This document shows positions 8,972 to 18,369 of a stretch of 64,000 nucleotides of DNA, piece by piece. The notes beneath the pieces are model-generated. The model was not told where the DNA came from. It was given only the letters and a program-made list of their open reading frames with translations, and ran no database searches. Origin of the DNA: Acinetobacter sedimenti (GTDB lineage Bacteria; Pseudomonadota; Gammaproteobacteria; Pseudomonadales; Moraxellaceae); contig NZ_JAKUML010000013.1 in the NCBI RefSeq assembly GCF_022601685.1, forward strand, positions 1-64,000. The letters are read 5' to 3'. Position 1 is the first letter of the stretch. Every line of letters begins with the position of its first letter. The position numbers were made by a program, and so were the translations under genes.

Positions 8972-9799
8972 ATGGATCAGAATATTACGTTTATTGGTGG
9001 TGGCAATATGGCACAGGCGTTGATCAGTGGGATGATCGCACGAGGTCTGCCTGCAACACGCATTACGGTGTCTGATCCTGTGCCTGAGATTCAAGAGGTT
9101 TTGCGTCAGCAAGATATCAATGTCACGGACAATAATGCCGAAGCGATTGCCAATGCAGATGTCGTTGTTGTTGCTGTGAAGCCTCAGATGCTTGCAGAAG
9201 TTTTAAGCCCTTTGGCAGATTTGATGACCAATCAATTGGTGATTTCTATCGCTGCTGGTGCAACGATTGGCATATTTAAATCTCTACTTGGTGGTTATGA
9301 TCGAATTATCCGTGTGATGCCAAATACGCCTGCATTGGTACAGAGTGGGGCACATGGTTTGTATGCACCTGATCATATCGGGCAAGCGGATCGTGATGTT
9401 GCATCGCAGATCATGGCTGCGACAGGTTTGACGATTTGGGTGGATAACGAGAAAAAGATTGATGCAGTGACAGCGGTATCAGGTTCGGGTCCTGCATATT
9501 TCTTCTATATGATGGAAGCGATGATTCAAGGTGGTAAAAATCTTGGGTTAGATGAAAAAACAGCGACAGCATTGACCTTGCAAACGGCACTGGGTGCGGC
9601 GCAAATGGCGATCACCAGTGAAAATACGCCTGCACAACTACGTCGTAATGTCACCTCGCCAAATGGTACGACGCAAGCTGCGATAGAAACATTTGATCAC
9701 CATCAAGTGAGTCAACATATCCAAGCTGCACTGGCGGCAGCAGAAAAACGTAGTGCAACTTTGGCCGAAGAGCTTGCAGAAAAGCTCAATACCAAATAA
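8972..9799 (+). CDS. proC: Pyrroline-5-carboxylate reductase
   Basis: It reduces pyrroline-5-carboxylate to proline with NAD(P)H, the last step of proline synthesis, in the cytoplasm. The length of 275 aa is normal. The Rossmann motif FIGGGNMAQALISG begins at about residue 7, the central VSGSGPAYFFYMMEAM is the P5CR signature, and NVTSPNGTTQAAIE marks the C-terminal dimer domain. A GAGG ribosome-binding site lies upstream. It is 67 bp after tilS and 36 bp before the YggT gene; the proC-yggT pairing is common in proteobacteria. Confidence 0.97.
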   Translation: MDQNITFIGGGNMAQALISGMIARGLPATRITVSDPVPEIQEVLRQQDINVTDNNAEAIANADVVVVAVKPQMLAEVLSPLADLMTNQLVISIAAGATIGIFKSLLGGYDRIIRVMPNTPALVQSGAHGLYAPDHIGQADRDVASQIMAATGLTIWVDNEKKIDAVTAVSGSGPAYFFYMMEAMIQGGKNLGLDEKTATALTLQTALGAAQMAITSENTPAQLRRNVTSPNGTTQAAIETFDHHQVSQHIQAALAAAEKRSATLAEELAEKLNTK

Positions 9800-9835
9800 A
9801 TTAGGTCGATTTTTTAATATTTTGAGAGAAATACT

Positions 9836-10426
9836 TTGGCGCTATTGCTTAACGTCTTGCTCAATGTAGTGATTTTATTGGTGTTCTTACGTTTCTTGAT
9901 GCAACTTGCAGGGATTAACTTCTTTAATCCTGTGGTGCAATCGACGATCAAGGCGACTAAGTTTGTTGATGTGTTGAATCGCTCACTTCCAAAGCCTGCG
10001 AAAGGTCGAATTAACTTAGCAGCGCTTATTTTGCTGATCATTTTGTACTTGGTGAAAGTATCTGTGCTGAGCAATATGGGCTTGGGGATTACGATCTTTG
10101 AGGTGCATTACAAAAATCTTGCATCAGGTGCAGATAGTTTGTTACTTGGCACATTGATGGCAGTGACAGATGGTGTAGTGACGTTTTGTCGTTATTTGAT
10201 TTTTGCTGCAATCATTATGAGTTGGGTGACACTTTTTACCCAAAAGAGTGGGCCATTTACCGAAGCGATTCAAGAGCTTGCGGAGCCATTGTTTGCTCCA
10301 TTTCGTAAGATCATGCCGAATATGGGAATGATTGATTTGTCACCTTTATTGGCGATTTTGGCATTGATTATTATTGATGTTGTGATGACCAGTGTGTCTT
10401 TTGCTGTGATTGGTGGTTTTCATTAA
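9836..10426 (+). CDS. YggT family integral membrane protein
   Basis: 196 aa containing two YggT repeats, each of two hydrophobic helices around a conserved loop. These are LLLNVLLNVVILLVFLRF with the first FNP-type loop, and a second unit with RYLIFAAIIMSWVTLF followed by EPLFAPFRKIMPNMGMIDLSPLLA. The start is a TTG at 9836 with GAGAGA upstream; no ATG fits the family N-terminus. The family is widely paired with proC, and roles in osmotic tolerance or cell division have been proposed, so the function here is unknown. It is the last gene before a strong terminator. Confidence 0.88.
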   Translation: MALLLNVLLNVVILLVFLRFLMQLAGINFFNPVVQSTIKATKFVDVLNRSLPKPAKGRINLAALILLIILYLVKVSVLSNMGLGITIFEVHYKNLASGADSLLLGTLMAVTDGVVTFCRYLIFAAIIMSWVTLFTQKSGPFTEAIQELAEPLFAPFRKIMPNMGMIDLSPLLAILALIIIDVVMTSVSFAVIGGFH

Positions 10427-10457
10427 ACTTCTATTTTTATAGATATTTACTCAGCAA

Positions 10458-10494
10458 TAAAAAAACCGACGCTTAATAAAGCGTCGGTTTTTTT
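10458..10494. terminator. Bidirectional terminator between yggT and the porin gene
   Basis: AAAAACCGACGC and GCGTCGGTTTTT form a 12-bp stem with an 8-nt loop, with T and A runs on both sides. It serves both convergent units. Confidence 0.93.
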
Positions 10495-10513
10495 ATGTTT
10501 TGAATGTAGTTAC

Positions 10514-11815
10514 TTAGAAAAGATTCACAGGAATGTCTAAGAATAAACGCCATTCATTGGTGTCACCAATGTAAGTTGCATCATATTCGTCATCTGCACG
10601 GTAGTATGAGTGACGAACACGTAAACTTGCATCTTTGGCAAAACCACTTTGTACAGTGTATTTCACTTGGCTAAAGAATTCGTATTCTTCAGAGTTATCA
10701 CTGACGAGTTGAGTGCGGTCTGCACCGTCTGCGACATCAATATCCCAACCATATACAGCTGCATTTGTCCAGTTCAGACCTTTTAAGCCGAAGTTGGCGA
10801 AGTTGTAGTTGTATTGCAAATGCACCGACTTTTCATCATTACCGATAAAGTCTGACAAATACGAGTTTGGTACATAGATGCTTTGACCGCCATCTGCGAC
10901 ACCTTTACCTAAGTTGTAGTCGTAACCGACATTACCTATATTCTGTTGGTAAGCCAACATGATGTTGTGTGGACCAGTGTTATAGGTCGTAGAAACACCC
11001 CAAATCGAGTTTTGATATTCATCATCAGGGTTGCCTGAATATGAATATAAGTTGCCATTGGCTTCTTGATCCCAATCAGTATGATAACCACTGAAGTCGA
11101 ATGTCCACGTACCTTTCGCAACTGGGTAGGTATAATTAGCATTGGCATAATGACGTTCTAAACGATCTTTGTTATCCACACCGTAATACGCCAATTTGGT
11201 TTGATCATTCAGTTGATATTTCACACCCCAAACCGTTGCACGATCGAGTTCGTTTTCATCGGTAGAGATTTGATCTGAAAATTGGTTTTTGGTGAACTTA
11301 CCAGCGATCAATTCGACATTGTCAATTTCACGGCTATTGATCAATGTCCCTGTGAAATACTCAGGGACTAGACGTGCTGTGTTACTTGCAAGAACAGGCA
11401 AATCTAAAACTTGTGTACCATAACGTACAGTAGTATTTGAAAAACGTGCTTTGACATTCCCACCACCACGTGTCCAGTGATCGTATGGTTCGCCTTGATT
11501 GTTACGTGGCACCATGTTGTTGTTAGAGTTGTTATTTTCACCAAGTCCAACAGAAAAATCGCCTACAGCGCCAACACCGAACCCAACGATGCCTTTGGTG
11601 TAGCCTGAGTCCAAATTCACAATTGCAGTTTGTGCATATGAACTTTGATCTTTTGGCCCACTTTTCTTATCACGATGGATAAAGCCAGTACGGAATAAGA
11701 TAGAGCCGTCTGCATCTTCAACAAAGCCTTTTGACTCAGATTGTTCGCTTGCAACAGCAGTACCGATGATTGCCGACTGGATAAGTAGCAAGAGGGCGAT
11801 TTTTTTTGTTCGCAT
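10514..11815 (-). CDS. OprD-family outer membrane porin
   Basis: 433 aa with a signal peptide ending near VASEQ. The mature protein shows alternating beta-strand patterning, the OprD-type N-terminal stretch FVEDADGSILFRTGFI, and a C-terminal Phe in LFLDIPVNLF as needed for BAM recognition. OprD porins take up basic amino acids, aromatic acids or other small carboxylates through the outer membrane; the substrate cannot be read from sequence. The start has an AAGG ribosome-binding site. It stands alone, convergent with yggT and divergent from the crotonase operon. Confidence 0.9.
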   Translation of the reverse strand: MRTKKIALLLLIQSAIIGTAVASEQSESKGFVEDADGSILFRTGFIHRDKKSGPKDQSSYAQTAIVNLDSGYTKGIVGFGVGAVGDFSVGLGENNNSNNNMVPRNNQGEPYDHWTRGGGNVKARFSNTTVRYGTQVLDLPVLASNTARLVPEYFTGTLINSREIDNVELIAGKFTKNQFSDQISTDENELDRATVWGVKYQLNDQTKLAYYGVDNKDRLERHYANANYTYPVAKGTWTFDFSGYHTDWDQEANGNLYSYSGNPDDEYQNSIWGVSTTYNTGPHNIMLAYQQNIGNVGYDYNLGKGVADGGQSIYVPNSYLSDFIGNDEKSVHLQYNYNFANFGLKGLNWTNAAVYGWDIDVADGADRTQLVSDNSEEYEFFSQVKYTVQSGFAKDASLRVRHSYYRADDEYDATYIGDTNEWRLFLDIPVNLF

Positions 11816-11991
11816 TGGTAGTAGCCTTCAAAAAATAACAAAGAGGCGGATTGTACAATAAATTTATAAAAATAAATTACTTTATTTATTCCAAACGGTT
11901 ATTAATTTGGCGAAATTTAGACTAAAGTCTGATGGTTTTTGATTTTACCTCTTCAAAACTGGATGACTTAACTCAACATCATAAAAATCAT

Positions 11992-12020
11992 TTGACAGTT
12001 ATTGAACGATCGTTTAAAAA
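11992..12020 (+). promoter_or_regulatory. Promoter with palindromic operator, crotonase operon
   Basis: TTGACA at 11992-11997, a 17-base spacer and TAAAAA at 12015-12020 form a sigma70-type promoter. The spacer contains the palindrome AACGATCGTT (12005-12014), nearly symmetrical out to TTGAACGATCGTTTAA. A palindrome between -35 and -10 is typical of TetR-family operators, and the third gene of the operon encodes a TetR regulator. Confidence 0.65.
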
Positions 12021-12054
12021 GGTAGTTATCAGTTTATAATATTGGAAAAGTATA

Positions 12055-12855
12055 ATGAGTGCAGAACAAAATCATCAAGGCAAAGTGAGCCGTGAAATTA
12101 TCCACGATCATATTTTATTGCTCGGACTTGATCGTGCAGAGAAATATAATGCCTTTGATAATCATCTGATTCATGCCTTAGCTAATGAATTAACCGTCTA
12201 TGAAGCCGATGATAATTTACGCTGTGTGGTGATCTTTGCACATGGTAAGCACTTTACTGCTGGGCTAGACCTGATGGAGCTGCAGCCAAAAATTAAAGAT
12301 GGTGTGTTCAATTTTGACGCAGAAACCATCAATCCGTGGGGAATCAAAGGCAAACAACGGACCAAGCCAATGGTCGTTGCGGTACATGGCTATTGCTATA
12401 CCGCAGGCATTGAGTTGATGTTGAATGCCGATGTGGTCATTGCCAGTGAGCAGACCGAATTCGCTCAGATGGAAGTACAGCGTGGCATCATGCCGTTTGG
12501 CGGAGCGACGGTGCGCTTTGTACAGGCTGCAGGTTGGCAAAAAGCCATGCCGTATTTACTGACTGGTAAAAAGTTCGATAGTCAAACCGCACTTGATCTG
12601 AATCTAATTTCTGAAATTGCCAAAGATGGAACGCAACTTGAACGTGCGATCGAGATGGCGCAAGAGATCAGTGTAGCTGCACCGCTTGGAGTCAAAGCCT
12701 TAATTGCAGCGGCTACCGAAGCGCAATTGCATGGACAGCAATACGCCTTTGATCGGATGAATAGTTATCTACCTGCATTGTTTGCTTCGCAAGATGCGAT
12801 GGAGGGTGTGATGGCAATGATGCAAAAACGTCCACCCAAGTTTCAGGGCAAATAG
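12055..12855 (+). CDS. Crotonase (enoyl-CoA hydratase/isomerase) family protein
   Basis: 266 aa, a single crotonase domain. The oxyanion-hole segments are visible as GKHFTAGLDLMEL and VHGYCYTAGIELML, and the substrate-binding segment as QMEVQRGIMPFGGATVR. The first catalytic Glu of classical hydratases is retained (MEV), but the second position, normally Glu, is Pro in KAMPYLLTG, so the reaction may not be simple hydration. The true substrate is unknown. It is first in an apparent three-gene operon with an alpha/beta hydrolase and a TetR regulator, which suggests inducible processing of an acyl-CoA or ester substrate. Confidence 0.88.
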   Translation: MSAEQNHQGKVSREIIHDHILLLGLDRAEKYNAFDNHLIHALANELTVYEADDNLRCVVIFAHGKHFTAGLDLMELQPKIKDGVFNFDAETINPWGIKGKQRTKPMVVAVHGYCYTAGIELMLNADVVIASEQTEFAQMEVQRGIMPFGGATVRFVQAAGWQKAMPYLLTGKKFDSQTALDLNLISEIAKDGTQLERAIEMAQEISVAAPLGVKALIAAATEAQLHGQQYAFDRMNSYLPALFASQDAMEGVMAMMQKRPPKFQGK

Positions 12856-12934
12856 TTGCTTTCAATTTATTCATTTTCAATTTGAATGATTTGAAATTTT
12901 GGTCAAAACCATTTTCTTTATTTAGAGAAATACG

Positions 12935-13831
12935 ATGAATGCGCAAACACAATTCTCCCTACAAGCGGTTGATCAGCAGTCGTTGACCTTTCAAGCCTTA
13001 GACAATTATGCGTTATCGGGTGTTCGCTATCGTCCAAAATCACAGATTATTGCCAACATGATTATTGCCAATGCGACAGGTGTGCCACAGGCGTTTTATC
13101 GTCGCTTTGCGCTGTATATGGCGGAACGAGGTTTTCAAGTGTTTACCTTTGATTATCGTGGTATTGCGCAGTCTGCACCGAAAAATTTAAAAGGCTTTGA
13201 GATGGATTATCTCGACTGGGGACAGTTGGACTTGTCAGGTGTGATTGATCAGGTTGCCAAAGACGCTGCAAAAGATAGCATCAAGACTTTTCTCATCGGT
13301 CATTCTTATGGCGGGCAGGCGCTTGGCTTGGTGAATAATTCGCAGAAACTCACGGCGTGTATGACCTTTGGCAGTGGCGTGGGTTGGAAAGGTTATATGC
13401 CGAAAGTTGAAGCCTTTAAAGTGTCGATTATTTGGAATGTGGTATTTCCTGCGATGGCGCTACGCTATGGCTATGTGCCGTGGAGCAAGCTGAAGATGGG
13501 CGCAGATTTGCCTTTAGGCGTGTATCAGCAGTGGAAGCAGTGGTGCAAATATCCAAACTACTTCTTTGACGATCCTGATATGCAATATCTGCATGCGCAA
13601 TATGCCAAAGTGAACACGCCGATCATCGCTGTGACATCGATCGATGATGAATGGGCGATGCCAATCTCACGAGATGCTTTGCATGTGCATTATAAAAATG
13701 CACAGCTGACCAATGATGATATTACACCGCAACAATTTGGCTTAAAGCAGATTGGACATATGGGCTATTTTCGTCAAGGTGCTGAGCAGATTTGGGATCA
13801 TGTGATGGGTCAGTTTCAGCAGTATTTTTAA
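12935..13831 (+). CDS. Alpha/beta hydrolase
   Basis: 298 aa with the nucleophile elbow GHSYGGQ (Ser at about residue 119), a likely acid in TSIDDEWAMP and a C-terminal His in GHMGYF, completing the catalytic triad. There is no signal peptide, so it is probably cytoplasmic. Its overall shape, with an early strand followed by FDYRGIAQSAP, resembles predicted serine esterases and lipases of the S33-like group. A GAGAAATACG ribosome-binding site precedes the ATG. It lies 79 bp after the crotonase gene and 42 bp before the TetR gene. The substrate is unknown. Confidence 0.88.
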   Translation: MNAQTQFSLQAVDQQSLTFQALDNYALSGVRYRPKSQIIANMIIANATGVPQAFYRRFALYMAERGFQVFTFDYRGIAQSAPKNLKGFEMDYLDWGQLDLSGVIDQVAKDAAKDSIKTFLIGHSYGGQALGLVNNSQKLTACMTFGSGVGWKGYMPKVEAFKVSIIWNVVFPAMALRYGYVPWSKLKMGADLPLGVYQQWKQWCKYPNYFFDDPDMQYLHAQYAKVNTPIIAVTSIDDEWAMPISRDALHVHYKNAQLTNDDITPQQFGLKQIGHMGYFRQGAEQIWDHVMGQFQQYF

Positions 13832-13873
13832 TTTCAAAACTATTTAAGAAAATGTCCTTCGGATAGGAAAATC

Positions 13874-14431
13874 ATGCGTCCAAATAAACTGAGTCGTAGT
13901 GAAATTATCAGCCACTGTGCCAAGCAGTTTAAGCAACATGGCTATGCAGGCACCAGTATGCAGATGTTGGCAGCGTCTTGTGGGCTGACGAAAGGTGCAT
14001 TTTATTATTACTACAATAATAAAGAGCAGTTGTTGATGGATATTTTGCAAGAGATTCATCAGCAGTTGATTGGCTATTTAAATCCGATTGCGAATGATGA
14101 AAGCCTGAGTGTTGCAGATCGCTTCGCCACCATGCACAGCAAAGCAGTGCAATATTTTTCCATTGGTGAAGTGGGTTGTTTGATGGCGATTATTTCGATT
14201 GAGTCTTTACACACGTTACCTGAAGCTAAGCCCTTGATTCGTGTTTTTTTCCAAGATTGGGAAAATGCCATGTATCCGCTGTTCGCTGAAAAGTATGATG
14301 AGGCGGAAGCACGACGTCTTGCGAAGCAGAGTGTGGCGGACTATGAAGGGGCGATCTTGATGTATCGCTTTACCGAAGATGCTTTTTATATAGAGCAGGT
14401 GGAAAAGCGGATTAAATTGCTTGTGTCATGA
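13874..14431 (+). CDS. TetR/AcrR family transcriptional regulator
   Basis: 185 aa. The N-terminal TetR helix-turn-helix is clear: an entry helix, then GYAGTSMQMLAASCGLTKGAFYYYYNNKEQLL (residues 25-56). The C-terminal ligand domain is divergent, and the ligand is unknown. It closes the crotonase/hydrolase operon and probably acts on the palindrome at 12005-12014. Its TGA stop at 14429-14431 overlaps the end of the convergent helicase gene by six bases in the sequence TCATGA, so the defence module abuts it with no intergenic DNA. Confidence 0.9.
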   Translation: MRPNKLSRSEIISHCAKQFKQHGYAGTSMQMLAASCGLTKGAFYYYYNNKEQLLMDILQEIHQQLIGYLNPIANDESLSVADRFATMHSKAVQYFSIGEVGCLMAIISIESLHTLPEAKPLIRVFFQDWENAMYPLFAEKYDEAEARRLAKQSVADYEGAILMYRFTEDAFYIEQVEKRIKLLVS

Positions 14432-16429
14432 ATTTTCTTTTTTGGGAACTTCATGAACTTCCCACAAGTTACGGTCAATATTACTTAGATGGGTATTAAA
14501 TCTATCTTTGTGAATAGCTATACAAAGCAATTGTGTTGCTCTAGAAAATCCGACATAAGCCATTTTAGCTGACCGTATAATCTTGTCATGGCTAGTATTT
14601 TGTATTTCAAGGGTTTCGGGAATGGTTTGAGTTCCTAAAAATTGATTTCTCAGTCGCTCAGACTCGTAGTTTCCATAACCTCTACTGAAAAATGACTCAA
14701 CATAAAGGGTTGCACAGTGTGTTTGCCCTTTTACAGCATGAACATTTGTTACTTCGATTTGTAGGTTATCTATTTCAACAATATTTGAAGATTTTGTATT
14801 TTCTTGAGCAGGTGTTTCAATTTTTGTTGTATTGCCATTAATAAAATTCATACAGGTTGGAGATAAAGAGTGTGTTTTGTCGAAGTAAGTTACGAATGTT
14901 GGGATATATCCCTGAAGATCAGATAAAGCATCGGTGGTTTTACCTTGTACAGTTTTTAGAGCACATTGATAAATTTTTAAATTGAGCTGATCGTAATCAG
15001 TTGGTGAATCTTGTTTAAGATACTTTAATAATTTATAACTTGAATATACAGCCTCGCCATCTATTTGAATATTTTCAAATCGAAGGATTTTGAGTAGCGC
15101 ATTTAAAATATTGTTGCGGATTGGCGCAAGTAAGTTTGCTTTTTTATCATAAAAATGAAAATAGCTCTTTAAGCAATCATAGTCTGTTTTCGGTTTAGAT
15201 TCGTTCTTTTTAAATAGGGGATAGTAGTCTACTAAGCGAATTTTGCCATCATTATGTCCATCATCCCATTCCGTACTCCAAGCAATGATTTTAACTTGAC
15301 CTGATTTATCAGGATCAATGTTGAGTTCGCCTTCATCACGATATTTTGTCACTAAAGTAGTGAAATATGGGATAACATCTTGATGTTCGTTATCACCATA
15401 CAGGATCAAATGAGGCTTCAGGTCGCAAGGATATAATCCTTTTATATTTGTGCAATGATCAGGATATAACGCAAAATTTTTCACAAGGTCAGCTATTTCA
15501 GGGCTTAGGCGAAGACTATTCATCAAAGAAAGCGTATGTTCCCGATACTTCCAAACGTCATCTATTTTTTCATTGCTAGCACTATAAATTGACTGATTAA
15601 TATCACCAATACGTTGCAGAACAGAGCGACCTTGCCCATCGACATAAAATAATTTTTCAATCAAATCATGCTGATGAGTAGCCATGTCTTGCATTTCATC
15701 AACAAATACAAATTTGAACCTTTGATTCATGATTTCGATTACAGCAGGGTACTTATTTATGTATTTTTTCGCTAAAGCATAACAGTCATTAAAACAAAGA
15801 ATTCCCTCCACTAATAATTTATGTTTTAAGTTGTATAGCTCAGAATATGTTGCAGTGTGACTACCAATTCGGTTAATGGTTTTTTCTTCACCATTCCAAA
15901 AGTGTTGAAATTTGCTTTCTGCATTCAAAAAAGATTCACTCAAAAATTCAAAATAATTGATGTTTCTATTTTGCAAGGCAGTTTTTGTTTTATAAGATAG
16001 ATTAAATGAGATATAGCTAAAATACTTTTCGTTTTCAACAAGTAAAGGTTTTTTCTTGATTGTTAAAGCACAATATGGGCTAGCTAAAAACTCATTCACA
16101 AAACTTTGAATGGTGCCGATAAAGTTTGGATAACGAAATAGCTTTGGGCAATGCTGTTGTATCTTGTCTTTGATTTCATTAATCGCAGCATTAGTATGTG
16201 AAAGTACCAATATTCCTGAACCATCAGGGAGTGGAAGTTTTTTCTCTAAAATCAATAGTTTTGCTAATAGTGCTGTGGTTTTTCCACTGCCAGGAACAGC
16301 TTGTAAATCAATTGTAGACAGGTTGCGTATGAATGCCCGACGTTCATCATCAAAGGTTTTATCAACCGGTAATAAAAGTCGTTCGGCGTAATGGATGTCA
16401 GCTTCTGATATTTTAATGGTTGGCAACAT
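14426..16429 (-). CDS. gajB: UvrD/PcrA-like helicase, GajB-type partner of an OLD nuclease
   Basis: A 667-aa superfamily 1A helicase. Motifs in order: Walker A QAVPGSGKTT (43-52), motif Ia VLSHTNAAINEI, motif II VFVDEMQD (241-248), motif III RIGDINQSIYS (273-283), motif IV LRLSPEIADLV, motif V TNVHAVKGQTH and motif VI AYVGFSRAT. All catalytic positions look intact. It is encoded directly after an OLD-family nuclease gene, with a 17-bp overlap, the arrangement of class 2 OLD/UvrD pairs and of the Gabija anti-phage system. Reference GajB is about 490 aa, so this protein is clearly longer, with extra sequence around residues 330-560. Gabija assignment is by architecture. Confidence 0.78.
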   Translation of the reverse strand: MLPTIKISEADIHYAERLLLPVDKTFDDERRAFIRNLSTIDLQAVPGSGKTTALLAKLLILEKKLPLPDGSGILVLSHTNAAINEIKDKIQQHCPKLFRYPNFIGTIQSFVNEFLASPYCALTIKKKPLLVENEKYFSYISFNLSYKTKTALQNRNINYFEFLSESFLNAESKFQHFWNGEEKTINRIGSHTATYSELYNLKHKLLVEGILCFNDCYALAKKYINKYPAVIEIMNQRFKFVFVDEMQDMATHQHDLIEKLFYVDGQGRSVLQRIGDINQSIYSASNEKIDDVWKYREHTLSLMNSLRLSPEIADLVKNFALYPDHCTNIKGLYPCDLKPHLILYGDNEHQDVIPYFTTLVTKYRDEGELNIDPDKSGQVKIIAWSTEWDDGHNDGKIRLVDYYPLFKKNESKPKTDYDCLKSYFHFYDKKANLLAPIRNNILNALLKILRFENIQIDGEAVYSSYKLLKYLKQDSPTDYDQLNLKIYQCALKTVQGKTTDALSDLQGYIPTFVTYFDKTHSLSPTCMNFINGNTTKIETPAQENTKSSNIVEIDNLQIEVTNVHAVKGQTHCATLYVESFFSRGYGNYESERLRNQFLGTQTIPETLEIQNTSHDKIIRSAKMAYVGFSRATQLLCIAIHKDRFNTHLSNIDRNLWEVHEVPKKENS

Positions 16430-18263
16430 ATTTAATCGCCTCGATTAAGTAATAGATTGCGTCATCTTTATCAGCGTTAGCAAGTTTTAAAGTTTGTTTG
16501 CTAATATCCTGATTCATTTCATCATCGAGTGCATGAGCAAGTTGATATGCGATTTCAGTTTTGCCGAGTCCTTTCTTAATGAGTTGTGTGGCAAGATTTA
16601 ATTCAAAATCAGTGCGAGAAAATATTGTTGGATGTATTACCGTTGTCTCTGCTTGAAATAATTTAGATAGTTTAGTTGACTTAAATAAACACCATTCGAG
16701 TGTCCATTGTGGTGCAGGAAAATATTGAACATTTTCAATTGCTCTGCTTTTGATTTCAGTAAGCTTTTCAGCAGTTTCTTTTTCAACAGTTGTGACGTCT
16801 CTTTTTTGATAATTAATCTGAACTTCCTCTTCTTCTTTTTCGCCATCTTTACTTTTTACTTTAGTTTTCACTTTTTCATATGTTCGTATATCTGAGTCAG
16901 TGATCACGGCAATTGGAATAGTCATATGAGGTGGGGATTTTCTGAGGAAAATATTAACGTAGTGTGGAAAACCAACATTGCCAATGTTTACAACAGAAAT
17001 GCCTTTTGCGGTTAAATCTATTCCGATCGCTTTTGCAAAGCTAGGGATTAAAATTTCTTCTGCCCAACCTTCCACAAAGATTACGCCTTTTGCAAAAAAT
17101 AGATTCGACTTAGTAGTATCAAGGAATTTTTCAAGGAAAACGTATTGTTTTTGGTCTAACTGTGTATAGTCTTGACCTAGAGGAAAGGCAGTGTTGTTGT
17201 GACAAAGTATAAGATGTTCTAGTTTGACTTTCGATGCTAGATTCGGGCTGTGCGTACTCAATATAAGCTGAATTTTATCTTGCTTCATTAGTGCTTCAAT
17301 AACTTGCATTTGGGCTTGAGGATGTAAATGCGCTTCTAATTCCTCAACCAAGCCTAATCGTAAACCAAACCAATTTTCTTTATTCAAATGAAGAAGTTCC
17401 GTCGCCATGAATAAGCGGTTTAAAGTGCCTAAGCCAACATTGCGTTGAGATTCAAGGAATAAGGAAAATTTTTCTAAAATACCCTTTAACTCTGTTGCAG
17501 ACACATTAAATTCTGTGGACATTCCTTCGCCGTAGAATGCTTGAATGTAGCCATCAATTTTGTCTTTAATGATTTTCCCAGCTTCATATTTATCTTTGAT
17601 AGGGTTGCCATCTTTGGCTGTATATTGAATTTCTTCCCCTTTAAAATATTTTGTTAGGTTCTCATTCAATGCTTCAAACATTTTAACGAGTTCATGGTCT
17701 TTATTTTTATCTTTGAATGCGGGGTCAGCAAGTAGAATTTGAGAAAGTCGAGAGTTCTTTTTTGCGATGAGTTCATTTTCAGCATCACGAAGAGGTTTGA
17801 GATAGGTGGTTTTGAGATAATCTCTTGCTTCAGCAGATAGTTGAGAGCCATCTGAATCTGTACCTGCCTTAATATCAGATGGTAAAACCTTTTTATCGGT
17901 ACGTGTTACATCATAGTTTAGCTTTAAATAGGGCGTAACTTTTTCTCCATTTTCTGTCCATCCTAGCCATTCTATAAAATTTTTTGCTTCCTCATCTGTG
18001 AGATCATGAAACTCTAGTTCGATCCTAAATCTTGTTGAGTCCTTATAAAAATCTCTATCTTCAACTTTTAAGTATTCATAGCTATGTGTTTTTAAAACGA
18101 GCTTTATCGCATCAATAATTGCTGTTTTTCCCGAATCATTTTCACCAATTAATACATTTAATCCTTGAACAAAGTTCAAATTCAAATTTGGCTGAACAAG
18201 ATCAATTGCTGTATCAGAACCATATTTTCTAAAATTCCATAATTTGATATTTTTTAGATACAT
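16413..18263 (-). CDS. gajA: OLD-family ATPase/TOPRIM nuclease, GajA-type
   Basis: 616 aa. An ABC-type ATPase has Walker A IGENDSGKT (39-47), a signature-like segment near residues 275-285, Walker B LVEELEAHLHP (305-315) and the H-loop STHSPN (336-341). A C-terminal TOPRIM nuclease domain has its acidic VEGWAEE (397-403) and the DSD motif in VITDSDIR (453-460), so both halves appear active. A Lys/Glu-rich insert follows at about 462-480. In Gabija, GajA nicks or degrades DNA when nucleotides are depleted and works with the GajB helicase. It is first in the pair and transcribed toward tetR. Its base composition is more AT-rich than lon beside it, which suggests acquisition. Confidence 0.82.
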   Translation of the reverse strand: MYLKNIKLWNFRKYGSDTAIDLVQPNLNLNFVQGLNVLIGENDSGKTAIIDAIKLVLKTHSYEYLKVEDRDFYKDSTRFRIELEFHDLTDEEAKNFIEWLGWTENGEKVTPYLKLNYDVTRTDKKVLPSDIKAGTDSDGSQLSAEARDYLKTTYLKPLRDAENELIAKKNSRLSQILLADPAFKDKNKDHELVKMFEALNENLTKYFKGEEIQYTAKDGNPIKDKYEAGKIIKDKIDGYIQAFYGEGMSTEFNVSATELKGILEKFSLFLESQRNVGLGTLNRLFMATELLHLNKENWFGLRLGLVEELEAHLHPQAQMQVIEALMKQDKIQLILSTHSPNLASKVKLEHLILCHNNTAFPLGQDYTQLDQKQYVFLEKFLDTTKSNLFFAKGVIFVEGWAEEILIPSFAKAIGIDLTAKGISVVNIGNVGFPHYVNIFLRKSPPHMTIPIAVITDSDIRTYEKVKTKVKSKDGEKEEEEVQINYQKRDVTTVEKETAEKLTEIKSRAIENVQYFPAPQWTLEWCLFKSTKLSKLFQAETTVIHPTIFSRTDFELNLATQLIKKGLGKTEIAYQLAHALDDEMNQDISKQTLKLANADKDDAIYYLIEAIKYVANH

Positions 18264-18321
18264 AAGAAATGCTTTATCAAGGTTATTATCTATAAAAATA
18301 TGAATTTAAACGTCATAAAAG

Positions 18322-18349
18322 TAAACCCCACGCCGTAGCGTAGGGTTTA
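18322..18349 (-). terminator. Terminator of lon
   Basis: TAAACCCTACGC and GCGTGGGGTTTA (minus strand) form a 12-bp stem with one mismatch and a 4-nt loop, followed by CTTTTA. It lies just after the lon stop, insulating lon from the nuclease gene downstream. Confidence 0.75.
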
Positions 18350-18369
18350 TCTGTTTTGACATCAGCAGC

